A stretch of DNA of 42,927 bases, from assembly GCA_020846255.1 (NCBI GenBank), contig JADLEH010000104.1, positions 1 to 42,927 of the forward strand, read 5' to 3'. This stretch comes from Propionibacteriaceae bacterium. Lineage in GTDB: Bacteria > Actinomycetota > Actinomycetes > Propionibacteriales > Propionibacteriaceae. The translations under genes were made by a program, and so were the position numbers. Shown here in pieces: positions 17,537-26,829 of the stretch. The notes under the pieces are model-generated. The model searched no databases. It saw only the letters and a list, made by a program, of their open reading frames with translations, and was not told the origin of the DNA. The number at the start of each line of letters is the position of its first letter. The first letter of the stretch is position 1.

Positions 17537-18187
17537 ATGCGCTACCGGAACCTGATCGCCGCGGCTGCCGTGGGAGTCGCCGGCTACCAGCTCAACCGCT
17601 GGATGAGCGGCTGGGGTGCCAGCGAGGACGAGATCGATGCCGGCTACCCGGGTGACGAGCTGATCGACGGGCCGGCCGGGCAGACCACCATGGCGGTCAC
17701 CATCGCAGCCCCGGCTGAACGGATCTGGGCGTGGCTGGTGCAGATCGGCCAGGACCGCGGCGGCATGTACAGCTACGACCGGCTCGAGCAGGCGATCGGC
17801 CTCGACATCCGGTCAGCGGAGCGGATCAACCCCGACTGGCAGCACCTGGAGCCCGGCGACCGGGTCCGCCTGGTGCCGCCCGGCTGGGGACCGCTGCCGG
17901 ACGGCTACGCCTTCAAGGTCTCGATGGTCGATCCGCCGAACACCCTCGTCCTGCGCCAGGGCCCGCCGGAGGATCCCTGGGACGGCGTCTGGACGTTCGC
18001 GATCCGGCCCATCGGGCCCGGCCTGTGCCGGCTGATCTCCAGGACCCGCACCCACCGGGATCCCGGACCGGCGGCGGCCGTCCTGCGGGCAGTCACCACT
18101 CTCGGCGCCCCGATCACGTGGCTGATGACCAGGAAGATGCTCCTCACCCTGAAGGAACGGGCCGAACGACCCGGCCAGGAGGCCTGA
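17537..18187 (+). CDS. SRPBCC (START-like) family protein
   Basis: TTMAVTIAAPAERIWAWLVQIGQDRGGMYSYDRLEQAIGLDIRSAERINPDWQ. Confidence 0.75.
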   Translation: MRYRNLIAAAAVGVAGYQLNRWMSGWGASEDEIDAGYPGDELIDGPAGQTTMAVTIAAPAERIWAWLVQIGQDRGGMYSYDRLEQAIGLDIRSAERINPDWQHLEPGDRVRLVPPGWGPLPDGYAFKVSMVDPPNTLVLRQGPPEDPWDGVWTFAIRPIGPGLCRLISRTRTHRDPGPAAAVLRAVTTLGAPITWLMTRKMLLTLKERAERPGQEA

Positions 18188-18231
18188 CCAGAAGGGAAGC
18201 CGCCCAGCGGCGCTCCGGCCCGGCAGGTAGC

Positions 18232-18771
18232 ATGCCGGACGTGTCCAACCTCGTCCTCACTGTCGTCGGCGACGATCGCGCCGGCCTGGTCGCAGCCCTC
18301 GCCGATGTGGTCACCGCCCACGGCGGCAACTGGGAGCACAGCCAGCTGGCTGAGCTGGCCGGCACCTTCGCCGGGATCGTCGTGGTCTCCGTGCCGGACG
18401 AACGGGTGGCAGCCCTCACCGAGTCCCTCGGCAGCCTCGACGGGCTCCTGAAGGTCACGGTGCACCCGGGGACGGCCTCGACGGCTGCGGACGCGCGGCC
18501 CGAGCTCACCCTCAACGTGCTCGGCAACGACCACCCCGGCATCGTCCGGGACATCTCGGCCGTCCTCAGCCGGCACGCCATCAGCATCGAGTACCTGACC
18601 AGCGAGACCAGGGAGGCGCCGATGGCCGGCGGGAGGCTGTTCGAGGCCCGCGTCGTCGCCCGGCTCCCGAAGGATGCCGACCTCGCAGCCGTCCGCTCCG
18701 ACCTGGAGCAACTGGCGGCCGAGATCCTGGTCGACATCGCGTTGGGCGACCGTCCCGACGCTGCCGGCTGA
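18232..18771 (+). CDS. tandem ACT-domain protein (glycine cleavage system repressor-like)
   Basis: LVLTVVGDDRAGLVAALADVVTAHGGNWEHSQLAELAGTFAGIVVV and LTLNVLGNDHPGIVRDISAVLSRHAISIEYLTSETREAPMAGGRLFEA. Confidence 0.85.
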   Translation: MPDVSNLVLTVVGDDRAGLVAALADVVTAHGGNWEHSQLAELAGTFAGIVVVSVPDERVAALTESLGSLDGLLKVTVHPGTASTAADARPELTLNVLGNDHPGIVRDISAVLSRHAISIEYLTSETREAPMAGGRLFEARVVARLPKDADLAAVRSDLEQLAAEILVDIALGDRPDAAG

Positions 18772-18789
18772 GAGCCGGCGGAATTGGAG

Positions 18790-18825
18790 CACCCGCCGCC
18801 CGGACCGGAGTCCGAACGGCGGGTG
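18790..18825. terminator. bipartite hairpin terminator candidate
   Basis: CACCCGCCG...CGGCGGGTG outer 9-bp stem enclosing CGGAC-CGGA-GTCCG, directly after the ACT gene. Confidence 0.6.
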
Positions 18826-18859
18826 TCGCTTACAGTCCTGGTGCGATCAGGATTGCTGG

Positions 18860-19003
18860 TCAGGTGAAGACGCTCACTCCACCCGGACCGACAAGCAGAC
18901 CGACCACGATGAGCACGATGCCCCAGAGCATCTGCCCCCTGACCAGCGAGAAGATTCCGGAGACCACCAGGATGGCGGCCAGGATCCACAGCAGGGTGGC
19001 CAT
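18860..19003 (-). CDS. GPGG-motif small membrane protein (47 aa; below the ORF-track length cut-off)
   Basis: MATLLWILAAILVVSGIFSLVRGQMLWGIVLIVVGLLVGPGGVSVFT*, RBS GGAAAGGAGTGACCC, two TM segments. Confidence 0.82.
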   Translation of the reverse strand: MATLLWILAAILVVSGIFSLVRGQMLWGIVLIVVGLLVGPGGVSVFT

Positions 19004-19044
19004 GGGTCACTCCTTTCCTACAACCGACGTGAGGGCGAAACCGA

Positions 19045-19215
19045 CTACTTGAAGGCGTCCTTGACGTCTTCGCCCGCCTGCTTCACGTTGGCGGCGGCCT
19101 GGTCGGCCTTGCCCTCGGCCTCGAGGCGCTCGTTGTCGGTCATGTCACCGACGCCTTCCTTGATCTTGCCCTTGGCCTCCTGGGCGGCGTTCTTGATCTT
19201 GTCGTCGATACCCAT
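19045..19215 (-). CDS. CsbD family general stress protein
   Basis: MGIDDKIKNAAQEAKGKIKEGVGDMTDNERLEAEGKADQAAANVKQAGEDVKDAFK*; RBS AGGAGGATCAA. Confidence 0.93.
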   Translation of the reverse strand: MGIDDKIKNAAQEAKGKIKEGVGDMTDNERLEAEGKADQAAANVKQAGEDVKDAFK

Positions 19216-19253
19216 TTGATCCTCCTGCTCTGATAGGGATGTACCAGCATCAA

Positions 19254-19279
19254 CTACCCGCACCGAAGGAGCAGCAAAC
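19254..19279 (-). promoter_or_regulatory. putative SigB/SigF-type promoter (GTTT-N16-GGGTAG)
   Basis: Minus-strand GTTTGCTGCTCCTTCGGTGCGGGTAG 39 bp upstream of csbD. Confidence 0.6.
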
Positions 19280-19311
19280 GTGGCGAGGAAGCAGCCGGAT
19301 AGGGGTGGTGG

Positions 19312-22029
19312 ATGAGCGAACAGCGCGCGACCGAGACCGCTGCCGTGCGGCTGGGAATCCTTGCCCGGCTGGCCGACGCGATGGCCCTGGCCGAGGATCC
19401 CGAGCAGGTGGGGGTGCGGGCGGCTGCCGTGCTGCGACAGAACGACGCCGACCATGCCCAGGTGTGGCTGCTGGAGGTGCAGACGCCCGGACACGGGGAG
19501 GTGGCCCCGGGGGTCTCGAGCGCGGGACCGGTGCTCGACCCCGCCGGCAACACCCCAGAGGCGCATGCCCTTGCTGTCGCCGCTGCCCGCTCGGGACGGC
19601 ACGAGGTGCAGGCCCTCTACCGGCCCGGCGACAGCGCCGAGCTGCACGCCCGGCCGATCGTCGAACCGGGCCAGGCCGCACCTTCGCTGGTGCTGGTGGT
19701 GGCGACCCCGGGCAGCCCAGGGGTGGATGCGGAGTTCGCCGACTACCTGGAACTCGCCGCATCCCTGATCGGCGCCGGGCTGAGCGGCCTGCGCGAACTG
19801 GCGGTGGAGCGGCAGCACTCCGAAACCCTCCGCGAGCTGGACGCCGCCAAGTCGGCCTTCCTCGCCAATGTCAGCCACGAGCTGCGCACCCCGCTCGCCC
19901 TGATCGTCGCCCCCCTGCAGGAGGTGCTTGGCGGTGAAGAGGAACTCGGCGGCCGGCTCCGGGAGCGGCTCTCGCTGGTGCGCAACAACGTCGTCCGCCT
20001 GCGGCGGATGGTGGACGCAATGCTGGACTTCAGCCGGCTGGAGGCGGGACGGATCGTCCCCAACCTCGTCGAGGTGGATGTGGCGGCCCTGCTGAGGTCG
20101 CTCGCCGCCGGGTTCGGGCCGGCGATCGAGCGGGCCGGGCTGGAGTTCGTCGTGGACGTGCCCGACCTGCCCCGGCAGGCCCAGCTGGATCGCGACATCA
20201 TCGAGCGGATCGTGCTGAACCTGCTCTCCAACGCACTCAAGTACACCCCGCGAGGCTCGGTGACCCTGCAACTGCGGCCCGTGGCGGACGGCTTCCAGGT
20301 CGCCGTGGACGACACCGGGATCGGGATCGGCGTGCGGGACCAGGACCGGGTGTTCGCCCGGTTCGAACAGTTGCCCCGCCGCTCCCAGGCCCGCAGCTCC
20401 GAGGGTGCCGGGATCGGACTCGCCATGGTCAAGGAACTCACCGAGCTGCTCGGGGGCTCGGTCGACCTGCGGTCCGCGCCGGGCCGGGGGAGCCGGTTCA
20501 CCATCCGGTTGCCGTACCTGCCCCCGGTCGCCACGGAGGGCGAAGCTGGGGCCCGGTCGATCACGCCGCGCGGTGTCGCGGCCTTCCTCGCCGAGGCGGA
20601 CGGCTGGGAGGAGGCGACCCAGCAGCCTGCGGTCCCGCCGCAGGCCCCGGTCGACCGCCCCCGGCTGCTGGTGGCCGAGGACAGCGCCGACATGGGCCGC
20701 TACCTCGCAGAGGTGCTGTCCGACGCGTACGAGGTGGAAGTGGTCGGCGACGGGTTGCAGGCCCTTGCCGCCGCCCGCGCCCGACGTCCGGACGCGATTC
20801 TGTCCGACGTGATGATGCCCGGCCTCGGCGGGTTCTCCCTTGTCGGCGAGATCCGGGCGGACCCGGTGCTGAAGGACTTGCCGGTGCTGCTGCTCTCGGC
20901 GCGGGCCGGCCAGGAGGCCTCGGCGGCCGGGCTCGAGCACGGCGCGGACGACTACCTGGTGAAGCCGTTCGAGGTGGCCGACCTCAGGGCCCGGCTCGCC
21001 AGCAACATCCGGCGGGCCGCCGACCGGAGCCTGGACGCCAGCTGGCGCCGTGCCGTGGTGGACTCGATGCAGGAGGCTGTGATCATCGCCGACAAGGACG
21101 GTCTGGTGACGGGACTGAACGATGCCTTCACCCAGCTCCTCGGTTGGCGGCTGGTCGACGGTCCCTTCCGTCCGCCGTACCCGTGGTGGCCAGACGCTGA
21201 GGCCGAGCCGGAAGCTTTCGCCCGGATCAGCGAGGCCCACGACTCGATCGTGCCCGGCCACATCCTGCAGGGCGACTTCCAGCTCCGCGACCGCCTCGGG
21301 CGAACCGTCTGGGCCTCCTATCACGGTGGTGTGGTCGAAGTGCCGGGCCGGGGACGGACGGCGATCCTGAAGACCCTGCGGGACGCCACCCGCGACCACC
21401 TGGCCCTGGAGCGGCGGCAGGCGGCGGCCCGGGTGGTCGCCGACCTGGCTGCTGTCGAACACCTCGACCAGCTGGTCGGAATCGCCGTCCACGGGCTGCA
21501 TGCGCTGTTCGACGGCGATTCGACGGTGCAGGTAGCCGGCGCCGGTGAGTCGCAGACGTTCACGGCCACCGGGCCGGTCGAGCCGGGCAAGCTGCCCGAC
21601 GCGATCGCCGTGCGCCTCGCCGGCGTACCGCTCGGGGAGGCCGACCACCCGGCGCGGCCGGTGGACGGCATCCTGCTGGTGCCGCAGAGCCTCTCCACCG
21701 GCACCAGGGCCTGGGTGCAGTTCGACAACCCGCGCGTGGTCAGCTCCGACGAGCAGATCGTGGCCGATCTGATCGCGCAGGCCTTCGCCCTCGCCGTCGA
21801 CCGGGTGCTGACCGTCGGTGAGCTCGCCGACCGGCAGGCGAACCTTGAGAAGGCCGTGGAGAGCCACCGCGCCATCGGACAGGCTGTCGGGATCCTGGTC
21901 GAGCGCCACCGGATCACCCCCGGGCAGGCCTTCCAGCAACTCCGCCGGGCTTCACAGGACCGCAATGTCAGGTTGCGGGAGGTCGCCCAGCGGGTGATCG
22001 ACACCGGGCTGGACCCGAGCGAGGCCTGA
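19312..22029 (+). CDS. hybrid sensor histidine kinase: GAF-like / HisKA-HATPase / receiver / PAS / GAF-like / ANTAR
   Basis: FLANVSHELRTPLALI H-box, NLLSNALKYTP N-box, DDTGIGI, GAGIGLAMV; REC AEDSADMGRYL...SDVMMPG...VKPF; C-terminal LEKAVESHRAIGQAVGILVERHRITPGQAFQQLRRASQDRNVRLREVAQRVIDTG (ANTAR). Confidence 0.9.
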   Translation: MSEQRATETAAVRLGILARLADAMALAEDPEQVGVRAAAVLRQNDADHAQVWLLEVQTPGHGEVAPGVSSAGPVLDPAGNTPEAHALAVAAARSGRHEVQALYRPGDSAELHARPIVEPGQAAPSLVLVVATPGSPGVDAEFADYLELAASLIGAGLSGLRELAVERQHSETLRELDAAKSAFLANVSHELRTPLALIVAPLQEVLGGEEELGGRLRERLSLVRNNVVRLRRMVDAMLDFSRLEAGRIVPNLVEVDVAALLRSLAAGFGPAIERAGLEFVVDVPDLPRQAQLDRDIIERIVLNLLSNALKYTPRGSVTLQLRPVADGFQVAVDDTGIGIGVRDQDRVFARFEQLPRRSQARSSEGAGIGLAMVKELTELLGGSVDLRSAPGRGSRFTIRLPYLPPVATEGEAGARSITPRGVAAFLAEADGWEEATQQPAVPPQAPVDRPRLLVAEDSADMGRYLAEVLSDAYEVEVVGDGLQALAAARARRPDAILSDVMMPGLGGFSLVGEIRADPVLKDLPVLLLSARAGQEASAAGLEHGADDYLVKPFEVADLRARLASNIRRAADRSLDASWRRAVVDSMQEAVIIADKDGLVTGLNDAFTQLLGWRLVDGPFRPPYPWWPDAEAEPEAFARISEAHDSIVPGHILQGDFQLRDRLGRTVWASYHGGVVEVPGRGRTAILKTLRDATRDHLALERRQAAARVVADLAAVEHLDQLVGIAVHGLHALFDGDSTVQVAGAGESQTFTATGPVEPGKLPDAIAVRLAGVPLGEADHPARPVDGILLVPQSLSTGTRAWVQFDNPRVVSSDEQIVADLIAQAFALAVDRVLTVGELADRQANLEKAVESHRAIGQAVGILVERHRITPGQAFQQLRRASQDRNVRLREVAQRVIDTGLDPSEA

Positions 22030-22042
22030 GCCCGGACAGACG

Positions 22043-22075
22043 CCTGGCCGGGCCCGTAGGACGGGCCCGGCCAGG
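22043..22075. terminator. bidirectional intrinsic terminator candidate
   Basis: CCTGGCCGGGCCCG-TAGGA-CGGGCCCGGCCAGG, 14-bp perfect stem between convergent genes. Confidence 0.8.
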
Positions 22076-22087
22076 TCGGTCGTTCGC

Positions 22088-22885
22088 TCAGCCGGCCAGC
22101 GGCTCGGGCTCGGACAGTGCGCGACGCGCCTGGTCGAGGATCCGGCGGATGATCCGGGACACCTGCATCTGGGAGATGCCGAGCCGGCGCCCGATCTCAC
22201 CCTGGGTGCAGCCTTCCTCGAAGCGCCACCGCAGCACCTGCCGGTCGCGACCACTGATTCCGGCCAGCGCCCGCTGCAGCGACAACCGGTCGGCGATACG
22301 ATCCAGCGCGGGGTCGTCGTCGGCAAGGGTCGAGCCGAGGGTCGCCTCCCCGTCGGCGTCGAAGGGTGCGTCCAGCGACCAGGGCCGGAAGCTGCCGTCG
22401 GCAACCCGCGACTCGCGCAGCAGCACCTCGTCGACCTCCAGCTCCTCCACGAGTTCGGCTGTGGTTGCCGACCGGCCGAGGGCCTGTTCGAGCTGCTGGC
22501 CCTGCCGGCTGGCCCGGGCGCGGAGCTCCTGGATCCGACGCGGCGGCCGGACCACCCAGCAGTGGTCCCGGAAGTACCGCTTGAGTTCCCCGGTGATGGT
22601 CGGGACGGCGAAGGCGGCGAACGAGCGACCGGCCTCCGGCCGGAAGCGGCGCACCGCCATGAACAGCGCCAGCCGGGCGACCTGGACCAGGTCGTCGCGA
22701 TCGGCGCCACGGTTGGCGTAACGGTGGGCAAGGGCGTCGCAAAGGCCGAGGTTCAGCTCGACCAGTTCGGCGGTGACGGCCTCACGCTCGGATTCCGAGG
22801 TGGTTTCGGCCAGTGTGGCGAGGAGCTCATCAGTGCGCTGCTCGCGGGTGGAGACGTCGGTAACGAGGGAGGACCCACGTGCCAT
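22088..22885 (-). CDS. SigB/SigF/SigG-type RNA polymerase sigma factor
   Basis: LVELNLGLCDALAHRYANRGADRDDLVQVARLALFMAVRRFRPEAGRSFAAFAVPTITGELKRYFRDHCWVVRPPRRIQEL; region 4 QGEIGRRLGISQMQVSRIIRRIL. Confidence 0.93.
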   Translation of the reverse strand: MARGSSLVTDVSTREQRTDELLATLAETTSESEREAVTAELVELNLGLCDALAHRYANRGADRDDLVQVARLALFMAVRRFRPEAGRSFAAFAVPTITGELKRYFRDHCWVVRPPRRIQELRARASRQGQQLEQALGRSATTAELVEELEVDEVLLRESRVADGSFRPWSLDAPFDADGEATLGSTLADDDPALDRIADRLSLQRALAGISGRDRQVLRWRFEEGCTQGEIGRRLGISQMQVSRIIRRILDQARRALSEPEPLAG

Positions 22886-23072
22886 CGTCTTTCTCCTTTC
22901 GGAGGCAGATAGTCCGAGTCGGCACGTGGTTTGACCGCTCTGACAGTTCCGAGACTGACAGACACCTTGGTCCGAGCGCAACGTCTGGGCCGTCGCGACG
23001 CCGGTTTGAGCGTCACTTTCAGACTCTGGTGCTACGCAATTCGTCGCAGGCCGTCACCGGCGCCCCAGTAGG

Positions 23073-23933
23073 GTGCTGGCCATGCTCACCGCCGTCATCG
23101 GGACCGTCGCTGCCCTGGTCTTCGGGGCGGCGGACTTCATCGGCGGGATGGCATCGAAGCGCTCCCACCCGGTCCTGGTCACGGCCATCGTGGCCATCAC
23201 GGGCCTCGCTGCCCTGCTGGTCGTGCTGCCCTTCGTCCCGGGTCGCTGGTCGCCGGAGGCGGTGTTCTGGGGCGGCCTCTCCGGCATCGCCGGGGCGCTC
23301 GCGATCGGCCTGCTGTACGCCTGCCTCGCGATCGGGCCGATGAGCATCCTCTCCCCACTGACGGCTGTGGTCTCGGCGCTGGTTCCCCTGGCCTTCGGAC
23401 TCTCCCGGGGTGAGCAGTTCGGCGACTTCGGCTACCTGGGGCTGGCGCTCGCCCTGGTCGCCGTCGTGCTGGTCGGGTTCGTGCCTGAACGGGGGGCGGT
23501 GCGACCGACGCTGCCCGGGGTGCTGATGGCGATCGGCTCCGGGCTGATGATCGGTGCTTTCCTCGTGCTCATCGACCAGGCGCCGGACGACTCCGGCCTG
23601 GTGCCGCTGCTGCTGAACCGCGGCGTCAACGGCCTGCTGATGATCGCAGCCACGGCGCTCCTGGCGTTCCGGATCCGGGGCACGGGTGGAGGTCTCGGCA
23701 CCGGCGGGCTCCGGCTGGCCGTGCTTGGTGGGGTGGTGGACGCCACCGCGAACTCGCTGCTGCTGCTCGGCGTCCGGATCGGTGACCTTGCGGTCATCGG
23801 CGTGCTGACAGCGCTCTACCCTGCCGGCACGATCCTGTTGGCCGCCACCGTGCTGAAGGAGCGGATCGCCCCGGTGCAGTGGGCCGGCCTTGCGCTGGCG
23901 CTCGGGGCGACGGCCCTGCTCGCCATCCCCTGA
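23073..23933 (+). CDS. EamA/DMT-superfamily transporter
   Basis: Ten TM pattern; FGAADFIGGMASKR, YPAGTILLAATVLKERIAPVQWAGLALALGATALLAI. Confidence 0.88.
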   Translation: MLAMLTAVIGTVAALVFGAADFIGGMASKRSHPVLVTAIVAITGLAALLVVLPFVPGRWSPEAVFWGGLSGIAGALAIGLLYACLAIGPMSILSPLTAVVSALVPLAFGLSRGEQFGDFGYLGLALALVAVVLVGFVPERGAVRPTLPGVLMAIGSGLMIGAFLVLIDQAPDDSGLVPLLLNRGVNGLLMIAATALLAFRIRGTGGGLGTGGLRLAVLGGVVDATANSLLLLGVRIGDLAVIGVLTALYPAGTILLAATVLKERIAPVQWAGLALALGATALLAIP

Positions 23934-24003
23934 GGTCGCAGCAAGGAACTCCCACCAACGGCGGCCGCGAGGGGCATAGTGGCAATTACCGAGGTGAGGA
24001 ACC

Positions 24004-26826
24004 GTGGCAGCCGCGCCGACCCGAGCACCCGACTGGGATCCGACGACGATCCCCGCCGTCGCCGTGGCCGAGTTCCTCCGCACCGATCCCGACACCGGGC
24101 TCACCGGCGCCGAAGCCGCGCGGAGGCTCCTGGCGCGCGGACCGAACACGCTGGTCGGCCGGGACCGCCAGCCGTGGTGGCGGCGGCTCCTGCGCCAGTT
24201 CACCGACCCGCTGGTCTACCTGCTGCTGGTCGCGGTGGCCATCTCCGGGGTCGCCTGGGCTGCTGAGGGTGCGGCCGGGCTGCCGGTCGACGTGCTGGTG
24301 ATCGTCGCCGTCCTCGTGCTCAACGCAACGATCGGCTTCGCGCAGGAGGCCAGGGCCGAGGGCGCCGTGGCAGCGCTCGCCAGGCTGACCGCCGCCACGG
24401 CGAGCGTCGTGCGCGACGGGCGACTCGTCGTGGTCCCGGCGGCAGAGCTCGTGCCGGGTGACCTGCTGCACCTCAGTGAGGGGGACGCCGTCGGGGCTGA
24501 CGCCCGGCTGGTCAGGACCAGCGGGCTGCGGGTCCTTGAAGCCGCGCTCACCGGCGAGAGCGAGGCGGTCAGCAAGGACCCGGCACCCCTCGCTGCGCCG
24601 GCGGGGATCGGTGACCGCCTGGATATGGTGCACCGCGGGACGGCGGTGGTGCAGGGCTCCGGCGAGGCCATCGTCACGGCCACCGGGATGGCGACCGAGG
24701 TCGGCACGATCGCTGAACTCCTCCAGAACACGGTCGCAGAACCTACCCCCCTGGAGCGGGACCTGGCCGCCGTGTCCCGGCTCCTCGGGCTCACCGTCGT
24801 GGCCATCGCCGTCCTGGTGATGGCCGTGATCGCCCTCACCAACCACCTCCGGACCCTCGCCGACGTTGTGGCGGTGCTGCTCCTCGGGGTGTCGCTGGCT
24901 GTGGCAGCCGTGCCGGAGGGGCTGCTGGCGATCCTCTCCGTGGTCCTTGCCATCGGCGTCCAGCGGATGGCCGGCCGCGGGGCTGTGGTCAAGCGGCTGC
25001 ACTCGGTGGAGACCCTCGGCTGCGCCACCGTGATCGCCTCGGACAAGACCGGCACGCTCACGCGGAACGAGATGACCGTCCAGCGCGTCCTCACCGCCTC
25101 TGGGGAGGTGCGGCTCACCGGCACCGGTTACCGGGCCGAGGGCGAGCCGGTCGCCGTCACCGGTTCCCTCGCCGACCCGGACCTGGTCGCGGAGGTGGAG
25201 CTGGTGTTGCTCGGCGGTGCGCTGGCGAACAACGCCGTCGTCAACGAGGGCGCCGACGGGGTGGAGGTGCACGGCGACCCGACCGAGGCTGCCTTCCTGG
25301 TCGCGGCCCGCAAGCTCGCCGGCCTGGAGGAGCGGCTGGCGGGGATGGACCGGCGGGGCGAGATCCCGTTCACCCCGGAGCGCAGGTTGATGTCCGCCGT
25401 CCACTGGAACCGTCCCCTTGCCCGGCTGGACATCATCACCAAGGGCGCTGCCGACGTGCTGCTCGGACGGTGCGTCGCCGTCCAGCACGGCGAGGAGGTG
25501 GTGGGGCTCACCCCTGGCGAGCGGGCCCGGATCCTTGCCGGCATCGAGCGGCTGTCCGCCGACGCCTACCGGACCCTCGGTGTCGGCTACGCCTGGTTCG
25601 ACCCTGCCGAACACAGCTCGGTGCTGGACCGGCTCGGCACGGCAGCGGCCGACGGGCTCGAGCACGGGCTCGTCTACGCCGGAGCTGTCGGGATCATCGA
25701 CCCGCCGCGCGGCGAGGTGCTCGCCGCGATCAGCCAGGCGCAGCGCGCCGGCGTCCGGGTACTGATGATCACCGGCGACCACCCCGCAACGGCGGCCCGG
25801 ATCGCCGACGACCTGGGGATCACCACGTCCGGCGCCCCGGTAACCACCGGGGCGGCTCTCCAGGCGGCCACCCCGGAGTGGTTGGCCGCGCGGGTCGCTG
25901 TCGGCTCGGTCTACGCCCGGGTCGCTCCGGCCCAGAAGCTGGCCCTGGTGCGGGCCCTGCAGGCCGGCGGCCAGGTGGTGGCCATGACCGGGGACGGCGT
26001 CAACGACGCCCCGGCACTGAAGGCGGCCGACATCGGGGTCGCGATGGGCAGGTCGGGCACCGAGGTGAGCAAGGAGGCCGCCGACCTGGTGCTGGCCGAC
26101 GACAACTTCGCCACCATCGTCGCTGCGATCCGGGAAGGCCGGCTGATCTTCGACAACATCGGCAAGTTCCTGCGCTACCTGCTCTCCTCGAACCTCGGCG
26201 AGGTGTGCACCGTCTTCGGCGGGGTGGTGCTGGCCGGCTGGCTGGGTCTCGCCGCCGGCGCCGGCGAAGGGATCGCCCTGCCGTTGCTGGCGACCCAGAT
26301 CCTGTGGATCAACCTCGTCACGGACTCGGGGCCGGCCCTGGCGATGGGCGTCGACCCCGAGGTGGGTGAGGTGATGGCCAGGCCGCCCCGGCGTCCGGGC
26401 GCGCCGTTGATCGATGCCCGGATGTGGGCCTGGGTGCTGTGGATCGGCCTGCTGATGGGCGTGGTCACCCTGTTCAGCATCGACTTCTTCCTGCCCGGCG
26501 GGTTGGTGCCGGGGGAGTCGACGCTGGCGGTCGGGCGGACGGTCGGCTTCACCACCCTCGTGCTGGCCCAGCTGTTCAACGCCTTCAACTCCCGCTCGGC
26601 GACCGCGTCGGCCTTCACCGGCCTGTTCGCCAACCCCTGGCTCTGGGCGGCCGTCGCGCTCGCCGTCGTGCTCCAGGTGGCCATCACCGAGGTCGGCTGG
26701 CTCCAGGTCGCCTTCGGTACCGCTGCGCTGGACCCGGTGCACTGGCTGGTCAGCGCGACGGCGGCCTCCGTGGTGCTGTGGGCGGAGGAGGCCCGCAAGC
26801 TGGTGCTCCGCCTCCTCCGCCGCTGA
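24004..26826 (+). CDS. cation-translocating P-type (P2) ATPase
   Basis: PEGLLAILSVVLAIGVQRMAGRGAVVKRLHSVETLGCATVIASDKTGTLTRNEMT; TGDGVNDAPALKAADIGVAMG. Confidence 0.95.
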   Translation: MAAAPTRAPDWDPTTIPAVAVAEFLRTDPDTGLTGAEAARRLLARGPNTLVGRDRQPWWRRLLRQFTDPLVYLLLVAVAISGVAWAAEGAAGLPVDVLVIVAVLVLNATIGFAQEARAEGAVAALARLTAATASVVRDGRLVVVPAAELVPGDLLHLSEGDAVGADARLVRTSGLRVLEAALTGESEAVSKDPAPLAAPAGIGDRLDMVHRGTAVVQGSGEAIVTATGMATEVGTIAELLQNTVAEPTPLERDLAAVSRLLGLTVVAIAVLVMAVIALTNHLRTLADVVAVLLLGVSLAVAAVPEGLLAILSVVLAIGVQRMAGRGAVVKRLHSVETLGCATVIASDKTGTLTRNEMTVQRVLTASGEVRLTGTGYRAEGEPVAVTGSLADPDLVAEVELVLLGGALANNAVVNEGADGVEVHGDPTEAAFLVAARKLAGLEERLAGMDRRGEIPFTPERRLMSAVHWNRPLARLDIITKGAADVLLGRCVAVQHGEEVVGLTPGERARILAGIERLSADAYRTLGVGYAWFDPAEHSSVLDRLGTAAADGLEHGLVYAGAVGIIDPPRGEVLAAISQAQRAGVRVLMITGDHPATAARIADDLGITTSGAPVTTGAALQAATPEWLAARVAVGSVYARVAPAQKLALVRALQAGGQVVAMTGDGVNDAPALKAADIGVAMGRSGTEVSKEAADLVLADDNFATIVAAIREGRLIFDNIGKFLRYLLSSNLGEVCTVFGGVVLAGWLGLAAGAGEGIALPLLATQILWINLVTDSGPALAMGVDPEVGEVMARPPRRPGAPLIDARMWAWVLWIGLLMGVVTLFSIDFFLPGGLVPGESTLAVGRTVGFTTLVLAQLFNAFNSRSATASAFTGLFANPWLWAAVALAVVLQVAITEVGWLQVAFGTAALDPVHWLVSATAASVVLWAEEARKLVLRLLRR

Positions 26827-26829
26827 TCG

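Noticed and set aside
19216-21939. Upstream extension of the minus-strand ORF 19045..21939
   Set aside because: Only the last 56 aa (CsbD) are coding-like; the rest is antisense to the histidine kinase and compositionally biased.
23986-26742. 918-aa minus-strand ORF opposite the P-type ATPase
   Set aside because: Antisense artefact (H/G/D/E/R-rich), while the plus strand has unmistakable P-type ATPase motifs.
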